A stretch of DNA of 64,000 bases from Actinobacteria bacterium HGW-Actinobacteria-7 (GTDB lineage Bacteria > Actinomycetota > Coriobacteriia > Anaerosomatales > PHET01), in contig PHET01000008.1 in the NCBI GenBank assembly GCA_002841275.1, forward strand, positions 1 to 64,000, given 5' to 3'. A program made the translations under genes and the position numbers. Every line of letters starts with the position of its first letter. The first letter of the stretch is position 1. The notes under the pieces are model-generated. The model worked only from the letters and a program-made list of their open reading frames with translations. It made no database searches and was not told the DNA's origin. Below, one piece after another: positions 26,201 through 36,418 of this stretch.

Positions 26201-26845
26201 CTAGTTGCCCAGGTCCACGATCCCTGCCCTCACTGCAGCCAAGACCGCCTGTGTACGATCCGCCTGATTCAGCTTCCTGAGTATGTGACTCACGTGCGTC
26301 TTCACGGTGGTCTCGCCAATCCACAGTTGCTTCCCAATGGCTTTGTTGGACATGCCACGCGCCATAAGCGAGAGGACCTCCATCTCCCTGTCCGAAAGAG
26401 GGTCCTCGAGTTCGAGCCCGCACGGTGACCGGCCAGTGATCACTCGGCTGGCAACCGCCGAATCGAACACCGCCTGTCCCTCCGCCACCGCCCTGATAGC
26501 GTGCACGATCCGCTCAGGAGGAGTGTCCTTGAGTAGGTAGCCGCAGGCCCCCGCCGAGAGAACCCCAAACAGTTCCTCGTCCTCCTCGAAGCTGGTCAGC
26601 ACGAGGACCTTCATCGCTGGCGCTGACTCCTTGACCTTCCTACAGACGTGGGCTCCGCCCTTTCCCGGCATCCTGAGATCAAGCACTAGCACATCCGGCG
26701 ACACCAGAAGGCACTCGGTGATAGCTGATTCCGTGTCGGCGGCCTCGCCCACAACGACCATGTCATCCTCTGACTCGATCATGCCACGCAAGGCCAAACG
26801 CACCAGCTCGTGGTCGTCTGCGATGAACACGCTGAACTGATCCAT
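26201..26845 (-). CDS. NarL/LuxR-family response regulator
   Basis: This 214-aa regulator has a receiver domain (ADDHE, Asp56 in LVLDLRMPG, Thr in LVLTSFEED) and a C-terminal GerE-type HTH (DPLSDREMEVLSLMARGMSNKAIGKQLWIGETTVKTHVSHIL). It starts directly next to the kinase gene stop (26846), so the pair is one operon. Targets cannot be told from the sequence. Confidence 0.94.
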   Translation of the reverse strand: MDQFSVFIADDHELVRLALRGMIESEDDMVVVGEAADTESAITECLLVSPDVLVLDLRMPGKGGAHVCRKVKESAPAMKVLVLTSFEEDEELFGVLSAGACGYLLKDTPPERIVHAIRAVAEGQAVFDSAVASRVITGRSPCGLELEDPLSDREMEVLSLMARGMSNKAIGKQLWIGETTVKTHVSHILRKLNQADRTQAVLAAVRAGIVDLGN

Positions 26846-28072
26846 CTAGCCGATTCCCCCTATTGGAAGTTGTATCTCGATTCGGGTCCCGGCGCCATGT
26901 TCACTCTGGATGCCCAGGTGGCCACCCTCGCGCTCGACTCGCCTGCGGATGCTGTCCAGCCCCAACCCCGTTGCACCGCCATCGATCGACCTGCCCACAT
27001 CGAACCCGACGCCGTCATCGACGACCGCGAGCCGCACCGCATCCGGTGCCCCATGTATCGACACCGTGACGCACTGCCCGCGCGAGTGTCGGACTGCATT
27101 GCTCACGGATTCCTTCGCCACGCCATAGAGCACGGCTTCCTCGGAGGGACTCATCCGCGGCAGTGCTCCCTCGACTTCGACCCGGCCCCAAATCGTGCGA
27201 CCCATCGTTACTTCGGCCACCCAGAACTCCACCGCCCCGATGAGCCCGAATTCGACAAGCTTCGCCGGGCGCAGGTCGTAGATGAACCGCCGCAGCTCGG
27301 TCATAGCCGAATTGAGATGCACCTGAAGTTCGTCCAGCCTGTTCGACACAGCAGCCGGGTCTCTGTGTATCTGCTTCTTGCAGACCTCCATGCCTAACGA
27401 GATGGAGAAGAGTGACTGGATAACTCCGTCATGCAGCTCTCTGGCGATCCGGTCGCGTTCGTTGGCCAGATTCACCCGTCGGGCCTGTTCCGCCAGTCGC
27501 GCCGTCTCGATACTGGATGCCGCAAACGCCGCGAGTACCGCAATGGAGTCCTGCTGCACTTGAGTGAAGGCACGGCTGGAGTCGTTGACCGCGCACAGAA
27601 GCCCCACCAGCGAACTCTTCACAACGACAGGGCAACACAGGAGCCATGCCCCTTGAGATGGATGCGCTTCGAGCAATGGTTCGGCCGACAACTCCGGCTG
27701 TTCGACGATCTGCCCGAGTCGGTGTTCCCACCATTCCTGCGTGTGCTGATCCTTACGGCCGCGCACGACCACACTATCCGAGTCGATGCCTCCGCTGTCT
27801 TCATCGACCAAGACGATGATCGCCTTGTCCGTGCCCGTTATGCGGCGTGCGCTCTGGACGATCAGGTCGAGGGCGTGATCAAGATCGACGATTGTTGAAA
27901 CGGCGTCAGCAACGTCATGGAGCACGCCGAGAAGTTCTGCTTGACTCGCATGGCGCTCATCATCGCGCGCGAAGAATGCCCGCCCCCACACGGACAGCAC
28001 GTCAGACGGCCAAGCCTTCCTCTGCGGTGCAGACGACGGCTCCTCGATACCGGCGGCTATCTCCTCCGCCAT
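26846..28072 (-). CDS. GAF-domain histidine kinase, HisKA_3 type
   Basis: The 408-aa kinase has no membrane segment. A GAF-type domain (about residues 45-195) contains one CC pair (LLCCPVVV). A HisKA_3 segment with His214 (RIARELHDGVIQSLFSIS) and an ATPase domain (VSNAVRHSRGQCVTV, VDDGVGFD, GGATGLGLDSIRRRV) follow. It is a soluble DevS/NreB-like sensor in layout, possibly binding a redox ligand or haem in the GAF domain; ligand residues are not clear. It lies 23 bases downstream of the small hydrolase-like gene and may belong to the tilS-ftsH operon. Confidence 0.92.
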   Translation of the reverse strand: MAEEIAAGIEEPSSAPQRKAWPSDVLSVWGRAFFARDDERHASQAELLGVLHDVADAVSTIVDLDHALDLIVQSARRITGTDKAIIVLVDEDSGGIDSDSVVVRGRKDQHTQEWWEHRLGQIVEQPELSAEPLLEAHPSQGAWLLCCPVVVKSSLVGLLCAVNDSSRAFTQVQQDSIAVLAAFAASSIETARLAEQARRVNLANERDRIARELHDGVIQSLFSISLGMEVCKKQIHRDPAAVSNRLDELQVHLNSAMTELRRFIYDLRPAKLVEFGLIGAVEFWVAEVTMGRTIWGRVEVEGALPRMSPSEEAVLYGVAKESVSNAVRHSRGQCVTVSIHGAPDAVRLAVVDDGVGFDVGRSIDGGATGLGLDSIRRRVEREGGHLGIQSEHGAGTRIEIQLPIGGIG

Positions 28073-28095
28073 ATGATCGTCCCCCGTTCACGCCT

Positions 28096-28563
28096 TCAGG
28101 AGTGCGTATCCGGCTCCCCCGAGCCGCCACATTCCGCACCTATTGTAACACTGTGCCGCTGTTTGGCAGACAGCTCCAAGCTGCTCCGATACACCTCGAG
28201 CATCTCGCGTGAGCGCTGTTCGATACGACGCTGAACACCAGCCCCGCGCTGTCCCCAACGGTCTATACCTTTCCAGTGCCACACGTGGCCCCAGAACCCG
28301 TGGCTTATGGCGTCCTGCGCGCAGTGCAGCGCCTCACCCAGCGCGACAAGATCCCCACGCTCGACGGCTTGGGCCAACAGCGTGCGCGCCTTGCGGTACG
28401 CGCCAAGCCAGGCGAAGTGGTATCCCTTGTTCCGCCAGACGTGAACATCATGAATCCGATCGACATCCCAATCGGCCGCGGCAATCGAGACCGCCTCCTC
28501 TTCCGAGAAGCCAGCATCAATCGCCCACGACCGAGTGAACTCGTAGTGGACCTCGCGATTCAC
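28096..28563 (-). CDS. Small His/Asp-rich protein, zinc-dependent phospholipase C-like fold
   Basis: The 155-aa protein is rich in His, Trp and Asp. Its pattern (NREVHYEFTRSWAIDAGF, ADWDVDRIHDVH, ALHCAQDAISHGFWGHVWHW) resembles the metal-binding helices of zinc-dependent phospholipase C/S1-P1 nuclease-type proteins, but it is short and lacks a signal peptide. Catalysis is therefore not established. It starts 9 bases after the ftsH stop. Confidence 0.55.
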   Translation of the reverse strand: MNREVHYEFTRSWAIDAGFSEEEAVSIAAADWDVDRIHDVHVWRNKGYHFAWLGAYRKARTLLAQAVERGDLVALGEALHCAQDAISHGFWGHVWHWKGIDRWGQRGAGVQRRIEQRSREMLEVYRSSLELSAKQRHSVTIGAECGGSGEPDTHS

Positions 28564-28572
28564 GCCCTGGTC

Positions 28573-30561
28573 CTACGCGCTGAAGATGGGCGGCGCCATC
28601 GGGGGTGCGTCGGGCGGCACTTCTCCTGTCCCAGTCGCCTCACTGGGAGGCGTCTCATCCGACGCGTCATCCGGGACCGGCGGCTCGGCGGCCTTTCGTG
28701 CAGCCTCCTCCACAAGGAATGCTTCCCAGCGGTTGTCCAACAGCGCCGCGAGTTCTTCACGATCAACTGTCTCACGTTCGATCAACACGCTCGCCATGAG
28801 ATCGAGATGTGCTCTGTTCTCGGTGAGGATCGCTCGGGCCTTCGCGTACGCGTCGTCGATGAGCCTTGAGACCTCCTTGTCGATCTCAAAGGCAATCTCC
28901 TGGCTGTAATCGGCGTTCGCCGAGAAGTCGCGTCCAAGGAACACCTCGTGGCTGGCCTCGCCGAACGTCTGCGGGCCCAGCTTCTCGGACATGCCGAAAC
29001 GCGTCACCATCTGCTTGGCGAGTTTCGTTGCACGCTCGATATCGTTGGACGCTCCGGTGGTGATGTCGCCGATGGCGATCTCCTCGGAGACACGTCCGCC
29101 CATCAAAGAGGCGATGTCGTCGAGCATTCCTTGCTTCGTCTCGAGGAAACGGTCTTCCTCGGGCAGGCTCCACGTGCTGCCCAGCGAGCGGCCGCGCGGG
29201 ATGATCGTGATCTTGTGTACGGGGTCGGCGTTGGGGAGACTGTGTCCCACCAGCGCATGCCCCGCCTCGTGGTATGCGATGACGCGCTTCTCGTCTTCCG
29301 AGATGAGCCTGCTTTTTCGCTCCGGTCCGGCGATGACCCGGTCGATGCCTTCTTCAAGCTCGCGCATGTCGATCTTCTTCTTGCCGTGACGTGCCGCCAG
29401 CAGCGCGGCCTCATTCACGAGGTTCGCTAGGTCCGCACCGGTGAATCCGGGAGTGCGGCGCGCGATGACCTCAAGATCGATGTCGTCGGTCAGCGGCTTG
29501 CCGCGGGCGTGGATCTTCAGGATGCCGTGCCTGCCGCGCAGGTCCGGCCTGTCGACAGTGATCTGCCGGTCGAATCGGCCCGGGCGAAGAAGTGCCGGGT
29601 CCAAGATGTCGGGGCGGTTCGTCGCCGCGATCAGAATGACGTTGGCCTTGAGATCGAATCCGTCCATCTCAACGAGCAACTGATTCAGTGTCTGCTCGCG
29701 TTCGTCGTGTCCGCCACCGAGACCAGCGCCACGCTGGCGACCCACCGCGTCGATCTCGTCCATGAAGATGATGCAGGGAGCGGCTGCCTTTGCCTGCTCG
29801 AACAGGTCGCGGACACGACTGGCCCCGACGCCTACGAACATCTCGACGAAGTCCGAACCGGAGATCGAGAAGAACGGCACCGCCGCTTCTCCTGCGACAG
29901 CTCGTGCCAGTAGCGTCTTACCAGTGCCTGGAGGGCCCACCAACAGAACACCCTTGGGTATCTTGGCTCCAAGTGCCTGGAACTTCGCCGGATTCGCGAG
30001 GAAGTCCTTGATCTCCTCGAGCTCCTCGATGGCCTCATCAGCGCCAGCCACGTCCTTGAACGTGATCCTGGGTTGATCGCGTGTCATGCGCTTGGCTTTG
30101 GCCTTGCCGAAACTCATGATCTTGGAGTTCCCGCCCTGCATCTGATTCATGAAGAAGAACATCACGAACACCAGCAACAGGATCGGCAACACTGAGGTCA
30201 ACAGCTGGATCCAGACGGGGGTGCCGGCGTTGTCGACGTTCCATTTGAGCTTGGGGTTCGCCTTCTCGCCGGTTGCCATGAGTTCGCTGTACTTGTCCGT
30301 GCCCGCCCACGCAGAGGTGAACTTCAGGGACGTATCCTTGGCCTTATCGGCCGCACTGGCCCAGTACGACCCCTTCACAGAGCCGTCCCGCAGCACGTAG
30401 ACCGCCTCGGACACGAGTCCTGACTGGACTTTGGCCACGAACTCGCCGGTGGTGAGCTTGGTAGGCGCCACGGCCGAGCCGCCTACGCCCTGCATCACCA
30501 AATAGACCAGCACGCCCAAGATGGCGAGATAGATGATGACAGTTCGGAAATTCTTGTTCAC
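28573..30561 (-). CDS. ftsH: ATP-dependent zinc metalloprotease FtsH
   Basis: FtsH is a membrane-anchored AAA+ protease that degrades membrane and regulatory proteins. Two membrane helices flank an extracellular domain. The AAA domain has Walker A GPPGTGKT (about 209-216), the pore motif [23 protein letters not shown] and [22 protein letters not shown]. The protease site HEAGH starts near residue 431. GTG 30561 follows GGGAG. The C-terminus carries a Pro-rich acidic tail. The tilS-hpt-ftsH order is widely conserved. Confidence 0.97.
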   Translation of the reverse strand: MNKNFRTVIIYLAILGVLVYLVMQGVGGSAVAPTKLTTGEFVAKVQSGLVSEAVYVLRDGSVKGSYWASAADKAKDTSLKFTSAWAGTDKYSELMATGEKANPKLKWNVDNAGTPVWIQLLTSVLPILLLVFVMFFFMNQMQGGNSKIMSFGKAKAKRMTRDQPRITFKDVAGADEAIEELEEIKDFLANPAKFQALGAKIPKGVLLVGPPGTGKTLLARAVAGEAAVPFFSISGSDFVEMFVGVGASRVRDLFEQAKAAAPCIIFMDEIDAVGRQRGAGLGGGHDEREQTLNQLLVEMDGFDLKANVILIAATNRPDILDPALLRPGRFDRQITVDRPDLRGRHGILKIHARGKPLTDDIDLEVIARRTPGFTGADLANLVNEAALLAARHGKKKIDMRELEEGIDRVIAGPERKSRLISEDEKRVIAYHEAGHALVGHSLPNADPVHKITIIPRGRSLGSTWSLPEEDRFLETKQGMLDDIASLMGGRVSEEIAIGDITTGASNDIERATKLAKQMVTRFGMSEKLGPQTFGEASHEVFLGRDFSANADYSQEIAFEIDKEVSRLIDDAYAKARAILTENRAHLDLMASVLIERETVDREELAALLDNRWEAFLVEEAARKAAEPPVPDDASDETPPSEATGTGEVPPDAPPMAPPIFSA

Positions 30562-30602
30562 GTGGAAGGTCTCCCTCGACCCGGCGCCCAACAGGCTACC
30601 GG

Positions 30603-31169
30603 CTAGTCAGCGTAAACCTCGGGCTTGAGTACTCCGATATAGGGCAGATTTCGGTACCGCTCAGCGTAGTCCAGCCCGTACCCGATGACGAACTCGTCGG
30701 GCACGTCAAACCCGATGTACTTACAGTCGATAGATACCCTCTGCTTGCCTTCCTTGCTCAGCAAAGTCACGACTTCCAGCGAACGGGGCTTGCGAGAGGC
30801 GAGGTTCTTGAGCAAGTACTTCAGTGTCAGCCCTGTGTCGAGGATGTCCTCGACAACCAGAACGTTCATATCCTCGATGGTCTCATCAAGGTCTTTGATG
30901 ATACGGACCACGCCCGAGGACTTGGTCGATGACCCGTAGCTCGATACCGCCATGAAGTCCAGTTCCACAGGCGAGGAGATCTCGCGGGAGAGGTCCGCGA
31001 CGAACAGTGCGGCTCCGCGTAGCACGGCAACCAGCAGGACCGGCTCGTCGCCGTAGTCTGCGCTGATCTGCGCTCCCAGTTCTGCCACGCGCGCGCGAAT
31101 CTGCTCCTCGGTGATGATCACATGAGACACGTCCGGGTGCATCGAGGTCATCTGCTCAGCCAACTCCAT
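30603..31169 (-). CDS. hpt: Hypoxanthine phosphoribosyltransferase
   Basis: Hpt salvages hypoxanthine and guanine with PRPP. The 188-aa protein has [23 protein letters not shown] and the PRPP motif [17 protein letters not shown]. It lies between tilS and ftsH with short gaps, the classic arrangement in Gram-positive bacteria. Confidence 0.96.
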   Translation of the reverse strand: MELAEQMTSMHPDVSHVIITEEQIRARVAELGAQISADYGDEPVLLVAVLRGAALFVADLSREISSPVELDFMAVSSYGSSTKSSGVVRIIKDLDETIEDMNVLVVEDILDTGLTLKYLLKNLASRKPRSLEVVTLLSKEGKQRVSIDCKYIGFDVPDEFVIGYGLDYAERYRNLPYIGVLKPEVYAD

Positions 31170-31184
31170 TTCGCATAGCGCCCC

Positions 31185-32597
31185 TCAGGACGCAGGTTCC
31201 ATGAATCCCTTTTTCCACGTCAGCCGCATCGCTCTGGCCGTCGATCCGGTAACACGATACTGCTCGGCCATCCTCACGCCTGCCAACCATACGATTCTGT
31301 CGCCGTCCCTGACCACAGGAACCGCTTGTCGCAGACGCTCCGGCACCTTTGCATCGATGAGCATGTCGGAGAGCTTGCGCGTCCCCATCATCCCCAGCGG
31401 TTGCATCCGGTCTCCTTCACGCCAACCGTCCACGACCAGCTCTCCACCCACGGCAGCAACGTCAATCACGATCGAACACGGTTCTCCCGAGCGGTCATCG
31501 CGCTCGGCTATTCCTGCGACGAGCATGCCCGCCGGACCGAGGTCCGTTGTACCGGGCAGCGGGAGCAAGCCGGGTGCCACGCGAATACGGCTGCCCTCTC
31601 TTCGCAAGATGACCATACTATCGTACTCCGACATCGCCCGAAGCCCCTCTGGCAGGTCCCGCGCGAACGCGTCGTCGGCAAGTCCGTCCACCAACGCCTC
31701 CACGTGCGCCGATTCGAGCCTCGACGCCTCCGGAAAGCAGCCGATCAAGGCCTCGCGCACGGTGCGCCGGGCCATCGGACGGCCCAGCGCCAGCAGCGGT
31801 GCACGCTGCAGCATCACACGCTCGCCCGGCTCGACTGTGGAGTACTCCCGGGCGCGCTCCCGTGCTGTCGACGACAGTACTTCGTCGTCATCGGCAAGAA
31901 GGTCCATCGTGCGCGCAAGGGTCTCTCGGAAGGCAGGGTTGAGGGCGGCGGCCTGGGGCACGATCCGCTCGCGCACGTAGGCACGCATGCGAGCCGTATC
32001 GCTGTTGGACTCGTCCTCGCGCCAGCCCGCGCCACCCGCGTCGAGCCACGCACGCACCTCGGCTCGGTCGCAACCGATGAGCGGACGGACTATGCGACCT
32101 CGCACCGGAGCGATCCCGGCAAGCGAGCCGGTGCCTCCACCGGTGATCGCGCGCATCAGAAACGTCTCGACGCGGTCGTCGCGGGTGTGAGCCACGGCGA
32201 TACGGCCGCGTTCCGGCTCGACGCCCAACTCGCCGCACCAAGCGTCCAGCTCCTCGTTAGCGAAACGGTAGCGGATCCTGCGACCGGCGTCCTCGAGGTT
32301 GAGCTTCTCGGCAACAGCATAGGCACCGACGTCGTAGCGCATCACGCGGCACTCGACCGCCAGGTGATCACATAGCTCCCGCACGAACGACTCGTCGCCC
32401 TCCGAGGCATCTTCGCGCAGGCCGTGGTTCACGTGCAGCACGCGCAGCGGATGCTCACCCAGCTCACCTGCCGCAAGCAGCCGCAGCAGCGCGACCGAGT
32501 CGCCACCGCCCGACACCATCGCGAGCACCGGAGCACTCGTAGGCAGCATGGCGTAGCGAAGATCGGCCGCGCGGGCCTTATCGGCGAGAGTCGACAT
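31185..32597 (-). CDS. tilS: tRNA(Ile)-lysidine synthetase
   Basis: TilS modifies the wobble cytidine of tRNA-Ile(CAU) to lysidine. The N-terminal PP-loop ATPase motif SGGGDSVALL and HVNHGLREDASEGDE are present, with a C-terminal TilS domain (GTRKLSDMLIDAKVPERLRQAVPVV). I chose ATG 32597 (470 aa), as the 17 residues before it in the ORF track are not family-like. It heads the hpt-ftsH operon and is divergent from mqnE. Confidence 0.94.
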   Translation of the reverse strand: MSTLADKARAADLRYAMLPTSAPVLAMVSGGGDSVALLRLLAAGELGEHPLRVLHVNHGLREDASEGDESFVRELCDHLAVECRVMRYDVGAYAVAEKLNLEDAGRRIRYRFANEELDAWCGELGVEPERGRIAVAHTRDDRVETFLMRAITGGGTGSLAGIAPVRGRIVRPLIGCDRAEVRAWLDAGGAGWREDESNSDTARMRAYVRERIVPQAAALNPAFRETLARTMDLLADDDEVLSSTARERAREYSTVEPGERVMLQRAPLLALGRPMARRTVREALIGCFPEASRLESAHVEALVDGLADDAFARDLPEGLRAMSEYDSMVILRREGSRIRVAPGLLPLPGTTDLGPAGMLVAGIAERDDRSGEPCSIVIDVAAVGGELVVDGWREGDRMQPLGMMGTRKLSDMLIDAKVPERLRQAVPVVRDGDRIVWLAGVRMAEQYRVTGSTARAMRLTWKKGFMEPAS

Positions 32598-32690
32598 GCA
32601 CGTAGGGTACCCGAAGCCGGGGTGTGGCACCCACGCGCGCGAGAGCATAGACTACGTCGGTACCTATCCCCGACCCTCTGGGAGACATCC

Positions 32691-33902
32691 GTGCCAGTGT
32701 TCAATCTCATAGACCCCACCCTCGCCACAATCGCCGAGAAGGTCGCGGCAGGCACCCGCCTGAGCCGCGAAGACGGCATCGCGCTCTATGCCAGCAACGA
32801 CCTGCTGGGCATTGGGCAGATGGCCGACTTCGCCCGCCGCCGCATCAACGGCGACCGCGTCTACTTCATGGTCAACCGCCACATCAACCCCACCAACATC
32901 TGCCGCAATCGATGCAAGTTCTGTGCGTTCGCCCGTAACGCCGACGAGCCCGGCGCCTACGAGATGACGCTCGACGAGGTCGCCAATGCGGCCGCAGAAG
33001 GTGCGGCTGACGGCGCCTACGAGATCCACATCGTCTCCGGCCTGCACCCCGACTGGAGCTACGAGTTCTACATCGACATGGTCGCCCGCACCCGGGCCGC
33101 CGTACCTGACCACGTGATCGTCCAAGCATTCACCGCGGTCGAGATCGAGCACATGGCGATCATCAGCAAGAAGACCACCCGCGAGGTGCTCTCGGATCTG
33201 AAGGACGCCGGACTCGACGCGCTTCCGGGCGGCGGCGCCGAGATCTTCTCGGACCGAACGCGCGTCGCCGCGTGGGACAAGAAGACCAAGGGCGACGTCT
33301 GGCTGCGCATCCACGGCGAGGCCCACGAGCTGGGCATCGCGACGAACTGCACGATGCTCTACGGACACATCGAGACGACCGACGAGCGCATCGACCATCT
33401 GATCCTCCTGCGCGAGCAGCAGGACAAGACCGGCGGCTTCCTGGCGTTCATCCCTCTCGCGTTCCACGCCGCCAACACCGAACTCGAGGACCTGCCGGCC
33501 ACCACCGGCTTCGACGATCTGAAGACGCTCGCGATCGCCCGGTTGATGCTCGACAACATCCCGCACGTCAAGGCGTTCTGGATCATGGTGGGCCTCAAGA
33601 TCGCACAGATCGCCACGGCGTTCGGTGTCGACGACATCGACGGGACCGTGGTCGAGGAGCGCATCACTCATATGGCTGGCGCGACGACGCCCGAGGCGCT
33701 GTCGAAAGACGACCTGGTCACGATGATCACCGAGGGCGGCCGCGTGCCCGTCGAGCGCGACACGCTGTATCGCATCGTGAAGATGTACGCCGAGGAGAGC
33801 GCCGCGCCCGCATGGCACGCCGGTGAGATAGGCGCTCCCCCGCTGGTCGGCGTGGCGAAGGGTACGGTCGCGACCGGCGGTCACTCCGCCGCGACGGAGT
33901 AG
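32691..33902 (+). CDS. mqnE: Aminofutalosine synthase
   Basis: MqnE is a radical SAM enzyme that joins SAM to 3-[(1-carboxyvinyl)oxy]benzoate to make aminodeoxyfutalosine, the second step of the futalosine menaquinone route. The N-terminus (LIDPTLATIAEKVAAGTRL), NRHINPTN and the cluster C-x3-C-x2-C (CRNRCKFCAFAR) are typical. GTG 32691 follows GGGAG and gives 403 aa; the ORF-track start adds 89 residues read through antisense tilS. mqnA follows after 2 bases. Confidence 0.95.
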   Translation: MPVFNLIDPTLATIAEKVAAGTRLSREDGIALYASNDLLGIGQMADFARRRINGDRVYFMVNRHINPTNICRNRCKFCAFARNADEPGAYEMTLDEVANAAAEGAADGAYEIHIVSGLHPDWSYEFYIDMVARTRAAVPDHVIVQAFTAVEIEHMAIISKKTTREVLSDLKDAGLDALPGGGAEIFSDRTRVAAWDKKTKGDVWLRIHGEAHELGIATNCTMLYGHIETTDERIDHLILLREQQDKTGGFLAFIPLAFHAANTELEDLPATTGFDDLKTLAIARLMLDNIPHVKAFWIMVGLKIAQIATAFGVDDIDGTVVEERITHMAGATTPEALSKDDLVTMITEGGRVPVERDTLYRIVKMYAEESAAPAWHAGEIGAPPLVGVAKGTVATGGHSAATE

Positions 33903-33904
33903 CT

Positions 33905-34747
33905 GTGCCCCGCCCTCGTCTTGGCCATATCCAGTTCATCAACTGCCTGCCGCTGTACTACGGCATGGTCAAAAACGACGTCCTGCTCGACGTGGATCTC
34001 GTGCGCGCCAACCCGGCCGACCTCGCCCGGATGCTCGTGGACGGGGAGCTTGAGGTCGCGCCGATTCCCGCCATCGAGTACGCGCGCCACGCCGACGACC
34101 TCGTCTTGCTCCCCGAGATCGCGATCTCGAGCGATGGTGAGGTCCAGTCGATCCTGCTCCTCTCGGAAGTCCCGGCCTCAGAGCTCTCGGACAAGACCGT
34201 GGCGCTCACTGACACTTCGCGAACCTCGCAGGTACTCGCGCGCATCATGCTCGCGAAGCGCTGGGGTGTCTTGGCGAACTACGTGGAGATGCCACCGGAC
34301 CTGCCTGCGATGCTGCGGGATGCCGATGCCGCGTTGCTGATCGGCGATGAGGCGCTGCGCGCTTACTGGGAGCCACCGGCCGGCGTGAACGCCTACGACC
34401 TGGGGTCCGAGTGGACCGAGTGGACCGGCCTGCCCATGGTCTATGCGGTCTGGGCCGCCCGCCGCAGCTGGGCCACCGAGCAGCCGGACGCCGCCCGTGC
34501 GGTCTCCGAGGCGTTGTCAGGCTCGCTCGCGTACTGCCGAGATCACCTCGATGACATCAGCGACTACGCCGCGCGCTGGGAGCAGTTCGGCCCCGAGCGG
34601 TTCCGCAGCTACTTCGACGCGCTGCAGTTCCGTTTCGGCCCCCGCTACCGAGAAGGGCTGAGGCGCTACCTGAGCGAAGCGGTCTCGATCGGTCAGCTCG
34701 ACGCCGTTCCCGACATCCATGTCTTCGGAGAGGACTCACCGTGGTGA
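33905..34747 (+). CDS. mqnA: Chorismate dehydratase
   Basis: MqnA converts chorismate to the carboxyvinyloxybenzoate used by MqnE. The 280-aa protein has the periplasmic-binding-like fold with RLGHIQFINCLPLYYGMV, IPAIEYARHADDLVLLP, TDTSRTSQVLARIML and ALLIGDEALRAYW. It lies between mqnE and mqnC and overlaps mqnC by 7 bases, so all three are coupled. Confidence 0.94.
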   Translation: MPRPRLGHIQFINCLPLYYGMVKNDVLLDVDLVRANPADLARMLVDGELEVAPIPAIEYARHADDLVLLPEIAISSDGEVQSILLLSEVPASELSDKTVALTDTSRTSQVLARIMLAKRWGVLANYVEMPPDLPAMLRDADAALLIGDEALRAYWEPPAGVNAYDLGSEWTEWTGLPMVYAVWAARRSWATEQPDAARAVSEALSGSLAYCRDHLDDISDYAARWEQFGPERFRSYFDALQFRFGPRYREGLRRYLSEAVSIGQLDAVPDIHVFGEDSPW

Positions 34748-35880
34748 CGCCCCTCGGATCCCGCCAGGCAGCCGCTGCACTCGCGAACTCCGCCGCTACC
34801 GGCGCGCTGCGGCTCGACCCCGAGCAGGCGCTGTTCCTGCTCGAGCACGGCGACCTGCTGGACCTGGGCACCGCCGCCTCCGCGATGCGCCGGCGCCTGG
34901 TCCCCGACAACGAAGTCACCTTCATCGTCGATCGCAACGTCAACTACACCAACGTGTGTGTGAGTGGCTGCCGGTTCTGTGCCTTCTACCGCAGCACCGA
35001 CTCCGCCGACGCCTATGTGCTCACCCGCGAAGAGCTCGCCGAGAAGGTCGCCGAGACCATCGCGCTCGACGGTACCGCGATCCTGCTTCAGGGCGGCATG
35101 CACCCCGATCTGACCATCGAGTGGTACGAGGGCATGCTCACCGACATCAAGTCGGACCACCCTTCGATCCACGTCCACGGCTTTGGACCACCTGAGATCC
35201 ACCACATCGCCAAGGTGTCCGGTATCACGACCCACGATGTGCTCGTGCGCTTGCGCGATGCCGGCCTTGACTCGCTGCCGGGCGGAGGCGCCGAGATCCT
35301 GGTCGATCGCGTCCGCGGCCACGTGAGTCCCAAGAAGGCCACCAGCGACCAGTGGCTCGATGTGATGCGTACTGCGCATCAACTCGACATATCCACGACC
35401 GCCACGATGATGTTCGGCAGCATCGAGACGCTCGCCGAACGCGTCGAACATCTGCACCGGATCCGTGAAGTCCAGGATGAGGCAGTGGCCGCAGGGCACG
35501 TGGGCTTTCGCGCCTTCATCCCGTGGAGCTTCCAGCCCGGCAACACCGAGCTCGCCCGCGACGAAGGCGCCGCGGTGGGCGAGCCCATGGTGGCTGCCAG
35601 CGGTTGGGACTACCTCAAGACACTCGCCGTCTCTCGGCTGTATCTCGACAGCGTGCGCAACATCCAGGCCAGCTGGGTCACCCAAGGCGGCAAGGTGGGG
35701 CAGGTGGCGCTCGTCTTCGGCTCCAACGACATGGGCTCGACCATGATCGAGGAGAACGTGGTCGCCGCCGCCGGGACCCACTTCATGCTGGCGCGCGACG
35801 AGTTGGTCCGCCTGATCCACGACGCCGGATTCACGCCAGTGCAGCGCGACACCCTCTACCGAGAAGTGCAACGCTTCTAG
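34741..35880 (+). CDS. mqnC: Cyclic dehypoxanthinyl futalosine synthase
   Basis: MqnC is a radical SAM enzyme that cyclises dehypoxanthinyl futalosine. The cluster C-x3-C-x2-C is in VNYTNVCVSGCRFCAFYR. Also present are LLQGGMHPDL, PGGGAEILVDRVR, and GTHFMLARDELVRLIHDAG. At 379 aa it has normal length. MqnD is not in the window. Confidence 0.94.
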   Translation: MVTPLGSRQAAAALANSAATGALRLDPEQALFLLEHGDLLDLGTAASAMRRRLVPDNEVTFIVDRNVNYTNVCVSGCRFCAFYRSTDSADAYVLTREELAEKVAETIALDGTAILLQGGMHPDLTIEWYEGMLTDIKSDHPSIHVHGFGPPEIHHIAKVSGITTHDVLVRLRDAGLDSLPGGGAEILVDRVRGHVSPKKATSDQWLDVMRTAHQLDISTTATMMFGSIETLAERVEHLHRIREVQDEAVAAGHVGFRAFIPWSFQPGNTELARDEGAAVGEPMVAASGWDYLKTLAVSRLYLDSVRNIQASWVTQGGKVGQVALVFGSNDMGSTMIEENVVAAAGTHFMLARDELVRLIHDAGFTPVQRDTLYREVQRF

Positions 35881-35906
35881 TTTGCGCCGCACGACCCACC
35901 GCTCAC

Positions 35907-35915
35907 TGCTAGGAT
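35907..35915 (+). promoter_or_regulatory. Extended -10 promoter element for nfeD
   Basis: TGCTAGGAT fits an extended -10 (TGnTAnnnT) and lies about 35 bases upstream of the nfeD GTG start, immediately after the mqnC gene. Assigned by pattern only. Confidence 0.4.
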
Positions 35916-35949
35916 TTGGGAATATCAAGTAGGGAGAGGGAGGTCGACT

Positions 35950-36399
35950 GTGGAACCTTGGTTCTGGATGTGGCTCGTGGCAGCGGTTGTGTTGTCGGTG
36001 GCGGAGATATTCACCGCTGGATTCTTCATGCTGCCATTTGGTATCGGCGCCGCAATCGCTGCGGTGCTGGCCTACTTCAACGTCGCACTGACCTGGCAGT
36101 GGGTGGCCTTTGTCGGGCTCTCCTCGCTGCTTCTGTTCACCTTGCGGCGCTTCTCGGACCGGATGACCCATGAGCCGCCCCAGAAGGTCGCGGGCGACCG
36201 CCTGATCGGGCGTGCTGGCATCGTCATCGAGACCATCGACTCGCACACGGGCACGGGGCGCGTCCGCGTCGATCGCGAGGAGTGGCGGGCCGACGCCAGT
36301 ATCGATGCCGCGATTCCCGAGGGAACCCCGATCACGGTGGTCTCGGTCGTGGGCGCACACCTGATGGTCGAACCGGCACCCGCTCGGGTCGCCGAGTAG
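35950..36399 (+). CDS. NfeD-family membrane protein
   Basis: The 149-aa protein has an N-terminal membrane part ([33 protein letters not shown], then [17 protein letters not shown]) and a C-terminal OB-fold ([34 protein letters not shown]). This is the short NfeD type that partners SPFH proteins in membrane microdomains. GTG start follows GGGAGG. The next gene is the SPFH partner, 19 bases downstream. Confidence 0.9.
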   Translation: MEPWFWMWLVAAVVLSVAEIFTAGFFMLPFGIGAAIAAVLAYFNVALTWQWVAFVGLSSLLLFTLRRFSDRMTHEPPQKVAGDRLIGRAGIVIETIDSHTGTGRVRVDREEWRADASIDAAIPEGTPITVVSVVGAHLMVEPAPARVAE

Positions 36400-36418
36400 T
36401 CAGAAGAAAGGAACCGGA

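Noticed and set aside
32424-32690. N-terminal 89 residues of the mqnE ORF
   Set aside because: They are antisense tilS; GTG 32691 has a ribosome site and gives the family length.
34693-36360. 555-aa ORF on the - strand
   Set aside because: Antisense to mqnA, mqnC and nfeD; translation is His/Arg/Gly-rich without domains.
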